Shown: positions 53,823 through 62,776 of the stretch, in pieces
How the letters are laid out: each line of letters starts with the position of its first letter
How positions within the stretch are numbered: the first letter of the stretch is position 1
Assembly: GCA_002503985.1 (NCBI GenBank)
Contig: DASW01000001.1
Coordinates: 1 to 64,000, forward strand
Source: Thermoplasmata archaeon UBA61
GTDB taxonomy: Archaea > Thermoplasmatota > Thermoplasmata > Lutacidiplasmatales > UBA184
Reading direction: 5' to 3'
DNA: 64,000 nt
Notes under the pieces: generated by a model
What the model was told of the DNA's origin: nothing
Databases searched by the model: none
What the model saw: only the letters and a program-made list of their open reading frames with translations
Made by a program: the position numbers and the translations under genes

Positions 53823-55940
53823 ATGGTCGCTGTCAAGAGGACCCTCCCCGCGCCGCCCGAGCTCCAGAGCCGCTGGGGCGCCGTGCTCGAGGAGGCCGGT
53901 TTCCGGCCCCGGATCCTCCACCTCCACGACCGTTTCCCCGAGGAGCGGTCGCTCGAGTTCCCGTTCGCGGCCTTGGACGGCGCCGACACTCCCCTCGCCG
54001 ACCTCCTGCTCGAGCGACCCGAGGAGGTCATCGACGCGGGCATCCGCGCGATGAAGGAGCTCCTGCCGGTCGCGGGACCGGAGGCCGAAGGCCTCCGGCT
54101 ACGGATCATCGGGCTCCCCCTCACCGCGCACCGCACCATCCGCGCGATCCGGGAGTCCGACCTGAACCGGTTCGTCGCGCTCGACGGGATCGTTCGCCGG
54201 GTCTCCGAGGTGCGGCCCCAGATCCGGGACGCGGTCTTCGAGTGCGTGGCCTGCCGGACGAAGTTCCACGAACCGCAGGACGAGACCTCTCTCGTCTTCC
54301 GAGAGCCGCTCGAGTGCCCCGAGTCTCAGGGCGGCTGCGGGAAGACGCAGGGCCGAACCCGGTTCCGCCTGGTCGCCGAGGAGTCGACCTACGTGGATGC
54401 CCAGCGCATCGAGATCCAGGAGCACCCCGAGACGCTTCGGCACGGGGCCCACCCGCAGGGACTCTCCGTGCTGCTCATGGAGGACCTGACGGGAAAGGTG
54501 CTGCCGGGGAACCGGATCGTCCTCAACGGGGTCCTGAAGAGCTTCCAGCGGGCGACCGCTTCGCGGAGCGGCGTTGTGCGCAACACGACGTTCGACCTGA
54601 TGGTCCTCGGGAACTCCTTCGAATCGAAGACCCGCGAGTACGAGGAGATCGACCTGACTCCGGAGGACATCCGGCTCATCGAGCAGTTCCGTGGCGACCC
54701 GACGGTCGTCGACAAGATCGTCCTCTCGCTCGCGCCGACCATCAAGGGGATGGAGGAGGAGAAGGAGGCGATCTCGCTCCAGCTCTTCGGCGGGGTCGAG
54801 AAGCGTCATGCGGACGGCATCCGGGTGCGCGGCGACATCCACGTCCTTCTGGTCGGTGACCCCGGTACCGCGAAGAGCCAGCTTCTCCGCTACATCGCGG
54901 ACGTCGCCCCCCGGGGGATCTACACTTCCGGCAAGGGAGCGACCGCCGCAGGTCTCACGGCCGCGGCCGTGAAGGACGACTTCGCGGGGGGCCGCTGGGT
55001 GCTCGAGGCGGGCATGCTCGTGCTCGCCGACGGAGGGATGGCGATCATCGACGAGCTCGACAAGATGAGCGCCGAGGACCGCTCGGCGATGCACGAGACG
55101 CTCGAGCAGGGCACCGTGTCGATCGCCAAGGCCGGGATCACCTCGACCCTCAACGCTCGCTGCCCCGTCCTCGCCGCGGCGAACCCGAAATGGGGCCGGT
55201 TCACGAACGACCGGACGATCGCCGAACAGCTGGACCTCCCGCCCACGCTCCTCTCCCGGTTCGACGTCATCTTCTCGATCCGGGACATCCCGAACCAGGA
55301 ACGGGACCGGTCCCTCTCGCACAAGATCCTCGCCTCGCATCGCGAGGTCGAGCACCCCGGCGAGTACGCCGAGTTCGCGGGACCCGGCGGCTCGCCGTTC
55401 CCCCCCGACCTCCTCAAGAAGTACATCGCGTTCGCCCGCCGCACGGTCCGCCCGACGCTGAGCCAGGCCGCGCTCGACGCGATCGAGAACTACTACGTCC
55501 AGGTCCGTCGGCAGGGCGAGGAGCCGAACGCCCCCGTCCCGATCACGGCGCGGCAGCTCGAGGCGCTCGTCCGTCTGAGCGAGGCCGCGGCCCGGGCACG
55601 CCTCTCGAGCGAGGTGGGCATCGAGGACGCCGAACGGGCGATCCACGTCATGCAGAGCTTCCTCAAGCGCGTCTCGATGACCGAGGAAGGGAAGCTCGAC
55701 ATCGACCTCACCCAGACGGGCGTCAGCCACAGCCAGCGCGAGCGCATGGACATCGCGATGCGGGTCATGCGCGACCTCCAGGAGCAGGCGAACGGGACGT
55801 TCACGATCGAGCAGTACCACGAAGCGGCCGAGAAGGCCCGCATCTCGATCGCGCACGCGGACTCGATCCTCCAGACGATGCGCAACCAGGGCGAGATCAT
55901 CGAGCCCCGCCCGAACCAGTACCAGCTCGTCCGCTTCTGA
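53823..55940 (+). CDS. mcm: Minichromosome maintenance helicase MCM
   Basis: Replicative helicase, 705 residues, no intein. N-terminal OB region with zinc-binding cysteines (CVACRTKF, CPESQGGCGKTQ) at about 140-180. Walker A GDPGTAKSQLLR near 344-355, presensor/helix-2 insert KGATAAGLTAAAVKDDF, Walker B LVLADGGMAIIDELDKM, arginine finger in LLSRFDVIF, and a C-terminal winged-helix domain after residue 620. ATG at 53823, 18 bases after aspS, so probably in the pyrG-aspS-mcm transcript. Confidence 0.97.
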   Translation: MVAVKRTLPAPPELQSRWGAVLEEAGFRPRILHLHDRFPEERSLEFPFAALDGADTPLADLLLERPEEVIDAGIRAMKELLPVAGPEAEGLRLRIIGLPLTAHRTIRAIRESDLNRFVALDGIVRRVSEVRPQIRDAVFECVACRTKFHEPQDETSLVFREPLECPESQGGCGKTQGRTRFRLVAEESTYVDAQRIEIQEHPETLRHGAHPQGLSVLLMEDLTGKVLPGNRIVLNGVLKSFQRATASRSGVVRNTTFDLMVLGNSFESKTREYEEIDLTPEDIRLIEQFRGDPTVVDKIVLSLAPTIKGMEEEKEAISLQLFGGVEKRHADGIRVRGDIHVLLVGDPGTAKSQLLRYIADVAPRGIYTSGKGATAAGLTAAAVKDDFAGGRWVLEAGMLVLADGGMAIIDELDKMSAEDRSAMHETLEQGTVSIAKAGITSTLNARCPVLAAANPKWGRFTNDRTIAEQLDLPPTLLSRFDVIFSIRDIPNQERDRSLSHKILASHREVEHPGEYAEFAGPGGSPFPPDLLKKYIAFARRTVRPTLSQAALDAIENYYVQVRRQGEEPNAPVPITARQLEALVRLSEAAARARLSSEVGIEDAERAIHVMQSFLKRVSMTEEGKLDIDLTQTGVSHSQRERMDIAMRVMRDLQEQANGTFTIEQYHEAAEKARISIAHADSILQTMRNQGEIIEPRPNQYQLVRF

Positions 55941-56007
55941 CGGGCGCGAGCCGGCCCCCTCTTTATTTCCCCTCGGTCCTGCGGGTTCGAGCACCGGAGG
56001 CCAATCC

Positions 56008-56322
56008 ATGGACGACGGGGTGGTGATGCGGGTCCATCGGGTCCGCTCCGAGTTCGTGGTCGCCGCGTGCGACGCGGACCTCCTCGGCCGGGACCTCCCG
56101 GTCGGCGACAAGGGCCGCACGGTCAAGGTCTCGGCCCAGTTCTACGGGGAGCGGCGGGTCTCCCGAGAGGAGCTGCTCTGGGCCCTTCAGCGCGCCACGA
56201 TCGCGAACCTGCTCGGCGAGCGGGTGATGAAGCTCGCCGCGGAGGGGGGCTTCGTCTCCGCTGACGGGGTCGGAACGCTCGGCGGGGTCCCGCACGCCGA
56301 GATCATCGCGATGAGCGGGTAG
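56008..56322 (+). CDS. DUF424 family protein
   Basis: 104 residues. VVAACDADLLGRDLP, TIANLLGERVMKLAAEGGF and the terminal GGVPHAEII are the recurring blocks of archaeal DUF424 proteins, whose function is not established. It is short, soluble and has no extra domain. ATG at 56008, 67 bases after mcm. In several archaea DUF424 genes sit near translation genes; here nmd3 follows. Confidence 0.75.
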   Translation: MDDGVVMRVHRVRSEFVVAACDADLLGRDLPVGDKGRTVKVSAQFYGERRVSREELLWALQRATIANLLGERVMKLAAEGGFVSADGVGTLGGVPHAEIIAMSG

Positions 56323-56394
56323 GGCGGTTCTCGGAACCGCACCGCGAACCTTACGAGGGCGGGTGGCCATTCTTCCTCTCCACGGAAATCGGCG

Positions 56395-57183
56395 ATGAGC
56401 GAAGGGGAGTTCTGCGTGGTCTGCGGCGCGACCGGCCGGTCGCTCGTCGACGGCGTGTGCGCCGAGTGCGCCGCCGACCGGACCCCCCTCCTCTCCGCCC
56501 CGAAGCGGGCCGAGGTGACCGTCTGTCCTACCTGCGGGGCCCGAAGGCGAGGCGCTCACTGGGAGCGGGCAGGGTCGAGCCCGGTCCTGACCGCGGAGGA
56601 CCTCGCCCCGTTCCTTCAGATTCCCGACGAGGTGGCGGTCCGCCGGGTGCAATGGGAGGAGACGATGGCCACAGCGACCGTCCGCGAGCTCGTCGGCCGC
56701 GCGCGCGTGCGCTTCCGTGGCATCGAGCGGGATGTCGAGGTACCGCTCTCGGTGCGGACCATCCGCATGACGTGCCCCGAGTGCAGCCGAAAGAGCGGGA
56801 AGTACTACACCGCGACCATCCAGATGCGAGGGCCGGCGGACGGACCGAGCGAGAAACCGATCGCGCTACGCGCCCGGCTCGAGGAGGAGTGGACCCGCCT
56901 GGTCCGGGAGATGCGTCCGGATTGGCGCAACGCGGTCGCCTGGCGCGAGGAGCTCCCCGAGGGCTGGAACTGCTTCTTCACCGACACGCTCGCGGCCCGG
57001 GCGGTGGCCAAGCTCGCCAAACAGCGCTTCGGCGCGTCCCTGAAGGAGTCCTCGAGCCTGGTCGGCCGCAAGAACGGCCAGGACCTCTACCGGGTCACCT
57101 TCTGTCTTCGGTTCGCGCGCCGCCCCTCCGACCCATCGAGCAAAGGCCCCACGACGGGCGTCGGCGGCGTAGTCGAACAATAG
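56395..57183 (+). CDS. nmd3: NMD3 family protein
   Basis: Archaeal homologue of the 60S export adaptor; presumed to act on the large ribosomal subunit. 262 residues. The zinc region has FCVVCGATGRSLVDGVCAECAADRTP and CPTCGARRRGAHWE; a later CPECSRKSGKYYTATIQMRG starts the beta-rich domain found in NMD3. It lacks the export signals of eukaryotic NMD3, as expected. ATG at 56395. DUF424 lies upstream and sepF downstream on the same strand. Confidence 0.9.
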   Translation: MSEGEFCVVCGATGRSLVDGVCAECAADRTPLLSAPKRAEVTVCPTCGARRRGAHWERAGSSPVLTAEDLAPFLQIPDEVAVRRVQWEETMATATVRELVGRARVRFRGIERDVEVPLSVRTIRMTCPECSRKSGKYYTATIQMRGPADGPSEKPIALRARLEEEWTRLVREMRPDWRNAVAWREELPEGWNCFFTDTLAARAVAKLAKQRFGASLKESSSLVGRKNGQDLYRVTFCLRFARRPSDPSSKGPTTGVGGVVEQ

Positions 57184-57192
57184 CCTTAAGAA
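57180..57192 (+). promoter_or_regulatory. TATA-like element of sepF
   Basis: tagccttaagaag directly overlaps the nmd3 stop, with a start codon about 45-50 bases on. It suggests that sepF has its own promoter and a short leader. Confidence 0.35.
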
Positions 57193-57235
57193 GCAACCTC
57201 TCCGTCGAGGCTCCCGGTAGCGGGGGCACTTCTCC

Positions 57236-57613
57236 ATGAGCAAAAGCGGCATTCTCCGGCGACACCACGGGTCCGATACACTGGAAGAAGGGACGTTCCT
57301 TGACCTCGGCGCGATGAGCTTCGAGGACGAGGCCGGCGCGCTCGCCGGTCAGAAGGGGACCGTTCGGCTGGCGGAGATCATCCGCTTCGAGGACCTGCAC
57401 GGGATCTCGAAGCTCGCCTACCAGGGCGACATCATTCTGCTCGACTATACGTCCATCTCGAACGACCAGATGGCCGTGAAGAGAATGAGCATCGACCTCA
57501 AGAACATCGCGAAGGATACGGGTGGCGATGTCGCTGGGATCGCAAAGAACCTGCTCGCCATCACGCCTGCCGGAATTCGCATCGACCGACAGAAGATTCG
57601 ACCCTCGTTCTAG
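57236..57613 (+). CDS. sepF: SepF-like cell division protein
   Basis: Archaeal SepF anchors FtsZ to the membrane and is essential for division in archaea that use FtsZ. 125 residues. The N-terminus MSKSGILRRHH is short and basic and could be the membrane-targeting helix. The core VRLAEIIRFEDLHGISKLAYQGDIILLDYTSISNDQMAVKR and GGDVAGIAKNLLAITPAGIRIDRQKI matches the archaeal SepF/DUF552 fold. ftsZ is not in the window. ATG 57236. Confidence 0.9.
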   Translation: MSKSGILRRHHGSDTLEEGTFLDLGAMSFEDEAGALAGQKGTVRLAEIIRFEDLHGISKLAYQGDIILLDYTSISNDQMAVKRMSIDLKNIAKDTGGDVAGIAKNLLAITPAGIRIDRQKIRPSF

Positions 57614-57634
57614 GCACGGGCCGACCGAGGGACC

Positions 57635-59167
57635 ATGAAGGTCCAGGTCGACCGCCGCGACGGCCTCACGGCCGCGGCGGACATCACGGCGAGCGGCGTC
57701 TTCGAGCGCCCCGAGAAGGACGACACGTTCCCCCGGACACTCCAGAAGGAGGACGAGGCGACCCGCGGGCTCATCAAGGCCGCTTGGGCTCGAAAGGAGG
57801 TCAAGGGGAAGCGGAAGGAGCTCACCGTCTTCCACCGACCGGACGGCAAGGGCCGCATCGCGCTCATCGGCCTCGGCCCGCACGCGAAGTACACCCCCGA
57901 CGTCGTTCGGCGCGCGGCGGCCGAGGTCGTTCGGGGCTTCAAGGGGAAAGGGGCCCGGACGGTCGCTTTCCGCTTGGGCTCGTTCGTGGTCGACAACGTC
58001 CGCAGCGAGGCGGCGGTCGCCGCCCTCACGGACGGAGCCATCCTGGGCAACTACGAGTTCCAGAAGTATAAGTCGACGAGCGAGGGCGGCGTCGAGGACG
58101 CCAGCATCCACCTCGGTGAGGAGTTCTCGCGGGACGAGGCGGCCCTCAAGAAGATCGTGAACGACCAGGCGACAATCGACGACGTGGTCGTCTGGACCCG
58201 GGACATCGCGAACCTGCCGGCCGACACGGCCTCCCCGGAGCGCCTCGCAGAAGAGGCGGTCGCGCTCGGCAAGGAGTTCGGGCTCAAGGTCAGCGTCTTC
58301 GACGAGAAGAAGCTCGCCGAGATGGGATGCGGGGGGATCCTCGCGGTCGGCAGCGGCTCGTCCGGCCACCCACCGCGCATGGTCGTCCTCGAGTACCCCG
58401 GTGGGGCCCGTCGCGGACGGACGGTCGCCGTGGTCGGCAAGGGGATCACGTTCGACTCGGGCGGGATCTCGATCAAGCCCGCGATGAGCATGCAGGAGAT
58501 GAAGTTCGACAAGTCGGGGGCGGTCGCCGTCCTCGGCATCCTGCGCGCGGCGGCGACGCTGAAGGTCCCACCCCGCGTGATCGGGGTCATGTGCTGCGCG
58601 GAGAACGTCCCGAGCGGGACCTCCTACCGGCCGGGCGACGTGGTCCGCTCGTTCAACGGAAAGACGATCGAGGTCATCAACACCGACGCCGAGGGCCGTG
58701 TCGTCCTATCGGACGGGCTCGGGTACGTCGTCAAGCAGTACCGCCCCGACGAGGTGATTGACCTCGCGACGCTGACCGGGGCCCAGGTGGTCTCGCTCGG
58801 CGACGACACCGCCGGGCTCGTCTCCAACGACGAGAAGCTGGCCCAAGGGCTCCTCCTCGCCTCGGCGGCGACGGGCGAGCCGGTCTGGCATATGCCGCTC
58901 ACCGACTACCACCGGGAGCTCGTGAAGAGCGAGATCGCGGACGTCCGCAACTCGACCGAGATCGCGGTCGCCGGGATGCTGACCGCCGCCGCGTTCCTCG
59001 AGACGTTCGTGGGCACGACCCCGTGGGCGCACCTCGACATCGCCGGACCGGCCTACACCACGGCCAAGACCCGCAAGTACCAGCCGGCGTACCAGAACAT
59101 CGGCGCAACCGCGTTCGGGGTCCGACTCGTGACCCGGTACCTGGAGACCGCGCCTCCGCGAGGCTGA
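57635..59167 (+). CDS. Leucyl aminopeptidase (M17)
   Basis: Dinuclear zinc/manganese aminopeptidase, 510 residues. VVGKGITFDSGGISIKP from about residue 266 supplies the metal-binding Lys and Asp. NTDAEGRVVLSDGL at 349-362 has the second metal and bicarbonate Arg. The N-terminal domain is the M17 oligomerisation part. It probably recycles peptides from the proteasome; the family's broad specificity is known, its target here is not. ATG at 57635, 22 bases after sepF. Confidence 0.93.
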   Translation: MKVQVDRRDGLTAAADITASGVFERPEKDDTFPRTLQKEDEATRGLIKAAWARKEVKGKRKELTVFHRPDGKGRIALIGLGPHAKYTPDVVRRAAAEVVRGFKGKGARTVAFRLGSFVVDNVRSEAAVAALTDGAILGNYEFQKYKSTSEGGVEDASIHLGEEFSRDEAALKKIVNDQATIDDVVVWTRDIANLPADTASPERLAEEAVALGKEFGLKVSVFDEKKLAEMGCGGILAVGSGSSGHPPRMVVLEYPGGARRGRTVAVVGKGITFDSGGISIKPAMSMQEMKFDKSGAVAVLGILRAAATLKVPPRVIGVMCCAENVPSGTSYRPGDVVRSFNGKTIEVINTDAEGRVVLSDGLGYVVKQYRPDEVIDLATLTGAQVVSLGDDTAGLVSNDEKLAQGLLLASAATGEPVWHMPLTDYHRELVKSEIADVRNSTEIAVAGMLTAAAFLETFVGTTPWAHLDIAGPAYTTAKTRKYQPAYQNIGATAFGVRLVTRYLETAPPRG

Positions 59168-59244
59168 ACCATCCTGTTGGGACGCGGTCCTCCCGACGGG
59201 GGAAGGGAGCGACGGGCGGAAGTAACGTCGATTCCTACCCGAGC

Positions 59245-59445
59245 ATGGCACGCCGCGACTGGAGACCGGTGATTTGGTCCGCGTGCCTCGCGGCGGCGGT
59301 CACGCTCGCCGTTGGGATCACTGTATGGGTGTACGTCACTGGAAAGGTCACGGGTTGGGTCTTCCAGTTTGCCAACGGCGCGATCTTCGTGTGCATTCTC
59401 TGGGCCGTGAGTTGCGTGGCGGTCTTGCGAAGCCTCCGAGGCTGA
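59245..59445 (+). CDS. Small two-span membrane protein, unknown
   Basis: 66 residues: basic start MARRDWRP, hydrophobic stretch IWSACLAAAVTLAVGITVWVYV, short loop, second stretch VFQFANGAIFVCILWAVSCVAVL, and a basic end. The ATG at 59245 is chosen within a longer open frame, because the upstream part is not protein-like. No family recognised. It lies between the aminopeptidase and the convergent HerA-type gene. Confidence 0.55.
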   Translation: MARRDWRPVIWSACLAAAVTLAVGITVWVYVTGKVTGWVFQFANGAIFVCILWAVSCVAVLRSLRG

Positions 59446-59486
59446 TTCCTGATCCCGGCACTCAGAACCAGGTCCAAACGGGCCCG

Positions 59487-60947
59487 TCAGGCCGCGACGA
59501 TCTGAACGCTTTCCCCGCCGTGGCGGGTAGAACGGGGACGGACCTCGCAAAAGAGCGGCGTGTGGTAGCCGCCGCCGGTGATGAGGGCGACCCCGACGGG
59601 CAGCGACTGGATCATCTCGGTCATCCCGTTCGTGAGCCCTTCGATCGACTGGGTGATCGCCTTCAGGTCTAGGGGGTTCGTGACCTGAAGGATCAGCTGG
59701 GTGTTGCACTGCGAGAGGACGTTCTTGTCGATGCGGGCCGCGCGCTGGGTGACGACGCACAGGCCGAGGCCGAACTTCCGCCCTTCGCTCGCGATGTTCT
59801 TCAGGATCCGCGAGCTCGTCACCTGACCCTGCTGGGGGGCGAAGTTGTGCGCCTCCTCGATGACGAGGAAGAGCGGCGGGATCTTCCCCCGTTTGCGGTT
59901 GTCGAAGAGGGTCGAGGCGATCCGAGCGACCACGAGCTCCGCGACGTCGGGCGCCACCCCGCGCAGGTTGATGAGGGTCGCATCGCCCTCCTTCACGAGC
60001 TCGTTCAGGCTCGTTCCCTGAGGGCCGAGGAGCTTCGTCTGCTCGACGTACTCGAGCCGCTCGTGGAGCGTCTCCGCGACGGCTCCCTCGCCCGCCTCGG
60101 CCGCGCGGACGAGGTCATGGACGGTGAAGTCGGGCGTGCTGATGCTGACGCGCTCGATGATCTGTTTGAGGGGAGGGAGGAACGTCTTCACGTTCGTCAG
60201 CCCCATGAAGACGAGGAGCTCGCGCGGGTCGAGGTGGCGGAGCGAGAAGGTGAGCGGCTTCGCTCCCGGGTTGAGCGTCGCGTCGGGGGAGAACTCCCGG
60301 ACCTGCTTGGCGAACCCCTGGGCGGAGACGCCGAAGCGCGCATGCCCGCCGTTCGGCTCCGAGGAGAAGCGCAGGGAGCCGTACTCCCCGTGCGGGTCGA
60401 TGACGACGCACGTCACCTTGTGCCGGAGCAGCTCCTCGATGAGGACGCCCAAGAGGTAGCTCTTCCCGCCGCCCGTCTTGGCGAGCACGCTCACGTGCCG
60501 CTGGACGAGCTGGTTGATGTCGAGCTCGACGTGGATCGCGTGGTTCCGCAGCAGTCCCACGTACGCGCCGGAGTTCGGCCGGTGCTTCAGGCCGAGGACC
60601 TCGGCGATGAGCGGTTCATCGGCCCGGAAGACGTGGGCCCCCGGTCGGAACGGGATGGTGGGGATCTTCACGACCCCCCGTGCGTCCCGATAGCCGATGA
60701 TTCGGACCAGGCCGAGCAGGTTCTCGTGGATCGGCGCCTCTTCCGTCGGCTTGAGCGCTCCGGCCGCCTCGAGCCCGAGGTCGCTTTTGCGCTTCAGGTC
60801 GTCCAGCTGGCAGAGGACCTTCCCGTGGAGCTCGTCGTCGACCGCCAGGTAATCGCCCCGTTCGACGGGCTGGGAAAGGCTGAGGTGGAACTGACCCAGC
60901 CCTACGTCGCCGTAGATGCGGCCGACCTCGTCCACGGCCCGAATCAT
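59487..60947 (-). CDS. herA: HerA-type DNA-translocating ATPase
   Basis: 486 residues. N-terminal HAS-barrel-like part (GDYLAVDDELHGKVLCQLDDL, about 30-140), then the FtsK/HerA motor with AKTGGGKS at 156-163, LFLVIEEAHNFAPQQG as Walker B, and VVTQRAARIDKNVLSQCNTQLILQVTNPLDLKAI toward the C-terminus. HerA works with the nuclease NurA in DNA end resection, but no nurA is nearby. Other HerA-like (DUF87) paralogues exist in archaea, so the assignment is to the family. ATG 60947. Confidence 0.85.
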   Translation of the reverse strand: MIRAVDEVGRIYGDVGLGQFHLSLSQPVERGDYLAVDDELHGKVLCQLDDLKRKSDLGLEAAGALKPTEEAPIHENLLGLVRIIGYRDARGVVKIPTIPFRPGAHVFRADEPLIAEVLGLKHRPNSGAYVGLLRNHAIHVELDINQLVQRHVSVLAKTGGGKSYLLGVLIEELLRHKVTCVVIDPHGEYGSLRFSSEPNGGHARFGVSAQGFAKQVREFSPDATLNPGAKPLTFSLRHLDPRELLVFMGLTNVKTFLPPLKQIIERVSISTPDFTVHDLVRAAEAGEGAVAETLHERLEYVEQTKLLGPQGTSLNELVKEGDATLINLRGVAPDVAELVVARIASTLFDNRKRGKIPPLFLVIEEAHNFAPQQGQVTSSRILKNIASEGRKFGLGLCVVTQRAARIDKNVLSQCNTQLILQVTNPLDLKAITQSIEGLTNGMTEMIQSLPVGVALITGGGYHTPLFCEVRPRSTRHGGESVQIVAA

Positions 60948-61010
60948 CGAGAGTCGCGGTTATTAGACTGACGCGGCAGGAGAAAGCACGGTCGGCGTGC
61001 CGCGGAAGCC

Positions 61011-61017
61011 TTTATAT
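61011..61017 (+). promoter_or_regulatory. TATA box of the coiled-coil gene
   Basis: tttatat, about 57 bases before the GTG at 61073; a leader of about 30 bases is expected. Confidence 0.45.
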
Positions 61018-61072
61018 CGCGCACTTCTGTCGAAACTTTCCCCGACCCAGGACGTGCTCCTACGGCGGAACG

Positions 61073-61942
61073 GTGGCCTTGAGCGACGCGATCGAAGAAC
61101 TTGAACGGAAGCGGGCTGAATCTAACGCGAAAGCCGATGAGTCGCGCGCGAAGCGTGACCGGCTGAACGCGGAAGCCCGAACGACGGCGGAGACCCGGTC
61201 CCGCATCCTGGACGAGCTCCACGACAAGAGCGCCGAGGCCCAGGACCATCGGCGGCTCCGCGACACCTTCAACACGCAGGTCCGCGAGGAAAAGCGGCTG
61301 CGCGAAGAGTGGAACCACAAGTTCCAGGAGCTGGGGGACAAGGTCCAGGAGCTGAAGCGGACCCGTCAGCCGAGGGCCGGGGCCGTGCCCGTCTGGCGGC
61401 TCCGCAAGGAGCTCAAGGAGCTCGAGTTCCGGCACATGACCACGGCGCTCACCGGTGAGCAGGAGAAGCGGCTCATCGAGGAGATGAAGCGCCTCGAGGC
61501 CTCGATCCGGGAGCAGGACGAACAGCTCCGCCAGGACCCCGAGGTCGAGCAAACCCTGAAGGAGTTCACCGAAGCGCGAACGGAGGCCGAGACCCACCAC
61601 GCCGCGGTGGGGAAGTTCGCCGAGGACGCCCAGCGCGAGCACGAGGCGATGGTCGTGCTGTACGAGTCCGTGGACGCGCTCCGCCGCCAGGCGGACGAGG
61701 TCCAGACCCACCTCCTCGAGGTGAAGGCCCAGGCGGACGAGGCGCACCGCGCCCACATCGCCGCGATCGAAGAGGTCCGGGACATCGAGAAGATGCTCTA
61801 CGCGGCCCGCGGCGGTCGCGCTCCGCAGACGTGGGGCGAGGCCGAGCCGCCGAAGGAAGAGGATTTCCTCGCCCGACTGAAGAAGGGCGAGAAGGTATCG
61901 ACCGAGGACCTGCTCGAGCTCCAGAAGAGCGGGCGCCCGTAG
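61073..61942 (+). CDS. Coiled-coil protein, unknown
   Basis: 289 residues, nearly all heptad-patterned and highly charged (Glu, Arg, Lys, Ala, Gln). Two long helical regions (about 1-100 and 105-245) are broken by RQPRAGAVPVW. The C-terminal 40 residues have a different make-up (WGEAEPPKEEDFLARLKKGEKVSTEDLLELQKSG), a tail shared by archaeal coiled-coil proteins sometimes misnamed phosphoserine phosphatase. It looks like a structural or scaffold protein. GTG start at 61073. A HAD hydrolase follows after 13 bases. Confidence 0.65.
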   Translation: MALSDAIEELERKRAESNAKADESRAKRDRLNAEARTTAETRSRILDELHDKSAEAQDHRRLRDTFNTQVREEKRLREEWNHKFQELGDKVQELKRTRQPRAGAVPVWRLRKELKELEFRHMTTALTGEQEKRLIEEMKRLEASIREQDEQLRQDPEVEQTLKEFTEARTEAETHHAAVGKFAEDAQREHEAMVVLYESVDALRRQADEVQTHLLEVKAQADEAHRAHIAAIEEVRDIEKMLYAARGGRAPQTWGEAEPPKEEDFLARLKKGEKVSTEDLLELQKSGRP

Positions 61943-61955
61943 TGTCGCACCGACC

Positions 61956-62711
61956 GTGACGCTCTCCTACGGTCCTCACGAGGTCGACGCCGTACTGTTC
62001 GACCTCGACGACGTGCTCGTCCCGTTCCAAACGCCGGCCGCCTGGCAGTGGGCCTGGCGTCCCCAAGGCCCCGTGCTGGGCGACCGTCGGGTGAAGGCCG
62101 CGGTCCGTCGGTCCCTCAAGAGCTGGGACCGCCGTCGCTGGCAGGGCCTCACCGGAAAGGCCCCGCCCGCCGACGCGGAGGCCCTCCGGGAGCATCTCGC
62201 GAACGCGCTCGCGACCGTCGCGGGACACCCTCTCCCCCTCCCCGAGACCGAGGCGGTCGTGCGCCGCTTCTTGCGTCCCGCGGGCGAGGTCGAGCGGTAC
62301 GAGGACGTTCCGCGCGCCCTCGACCGTCTGCGGGCGCGTGGCATCAAGTTCGGGGCGGTGACCCCCCTCCCCGCGGAATCCGCCCGCTGGCTCCTCCACC
62401 GGTGCGGCCTTCCCGAGACCCTCTTGCTCGGCTCGGGGGACGGCCCGGGACCCTGCGTCCCGGACCGGTCCGCGTTCCGGGCCGCGGCCGAGGCGCTGGG
62501 CGTGCCTCACGAGCGGGTCGCGTACGTCGGCGACCTCTTCTGGAGCGATGTACGGGCCGCGGCGCGCGCCGGTCTACCGTCCGTGCTGCTCGACCGCCGG
62601 GACGCGTGGCCGAAGGTGCTGACCGGGCGGCTGACCACCCTGGCCGTGCTCGAGTCCACGCTCGCGGCCGGGGGCTCCCCGACCGAGGCCGAAGGGACCG
62701 AAGGGGAGTGA
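61956..62711 (+). CDS. HAD-superfamily hydrolase
   Basis: 251 residues. Motif I AVLFDLDDVLVPF has the nucleophile and acid Asp pair. A helical cap follows (about 25-105). Motif II is FGAVTPLPAESARWLL, and motif IV is VAYVGDLFWSDVRAAARAGLPSVLLDR. Motif III Lys is not obvious, so activity is likely but the substrate unknown. GTG start at 61956, 13 bases after the coiled-coil gene, so probably in one transcript. Confidence 0.82.
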   Translation: MTLSYGPHEVDAVLFDLDDVLVPFQTPAAWQWAWRPQGPVLGDRRVKAAVRRSLKSWDRRRWQGLTGKAPPADAEALREHLANALATVAGHPLPLPETEAVVRRFLRPAGEVERYEDVPRALDRLRARGIKFGAVTPLPAESARWLLHRCGLPETLLLGSGDGPGPCVPDRSAFRAAAEALGVPHERVAYVGDLFWSDVRAAARAGLPSVLLDRRDAWPKVLTGRLTTLAVLESTLAAGGSPTEAEGTEGE

Positions 62712-62741
62712 CGGGCCGACCCACCGCCGCTCGACTGATAA

Positions 62742-62751
62742 CATATATACA
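62742..62751 (+). promoter_or_regulatory. TATA box of the V4R-like gene
   Basis: acatatatac lies 26-35 bases before the ATG at 62777; leaderless spacing. It is the strongest TATA match in this end of the window. Confidence 0.55.
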
Positions 62752-62776
62752 GACCACGTTGGTGCGACCCGTGTCC

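Noticed and set aside
53354..54859. Long plus-strand frame across aspS and mcm
   Set aside because: Composition is almost only Arg, Pro, Gly and Ala; it overlaps two certain genes in another frame.
54099..56126. 675-codon minus-strand frame antisense to mcm
   Set aside because: Shadow of mcm codon structure (Arg/Asp/Val/Leu-rich) without any domain.
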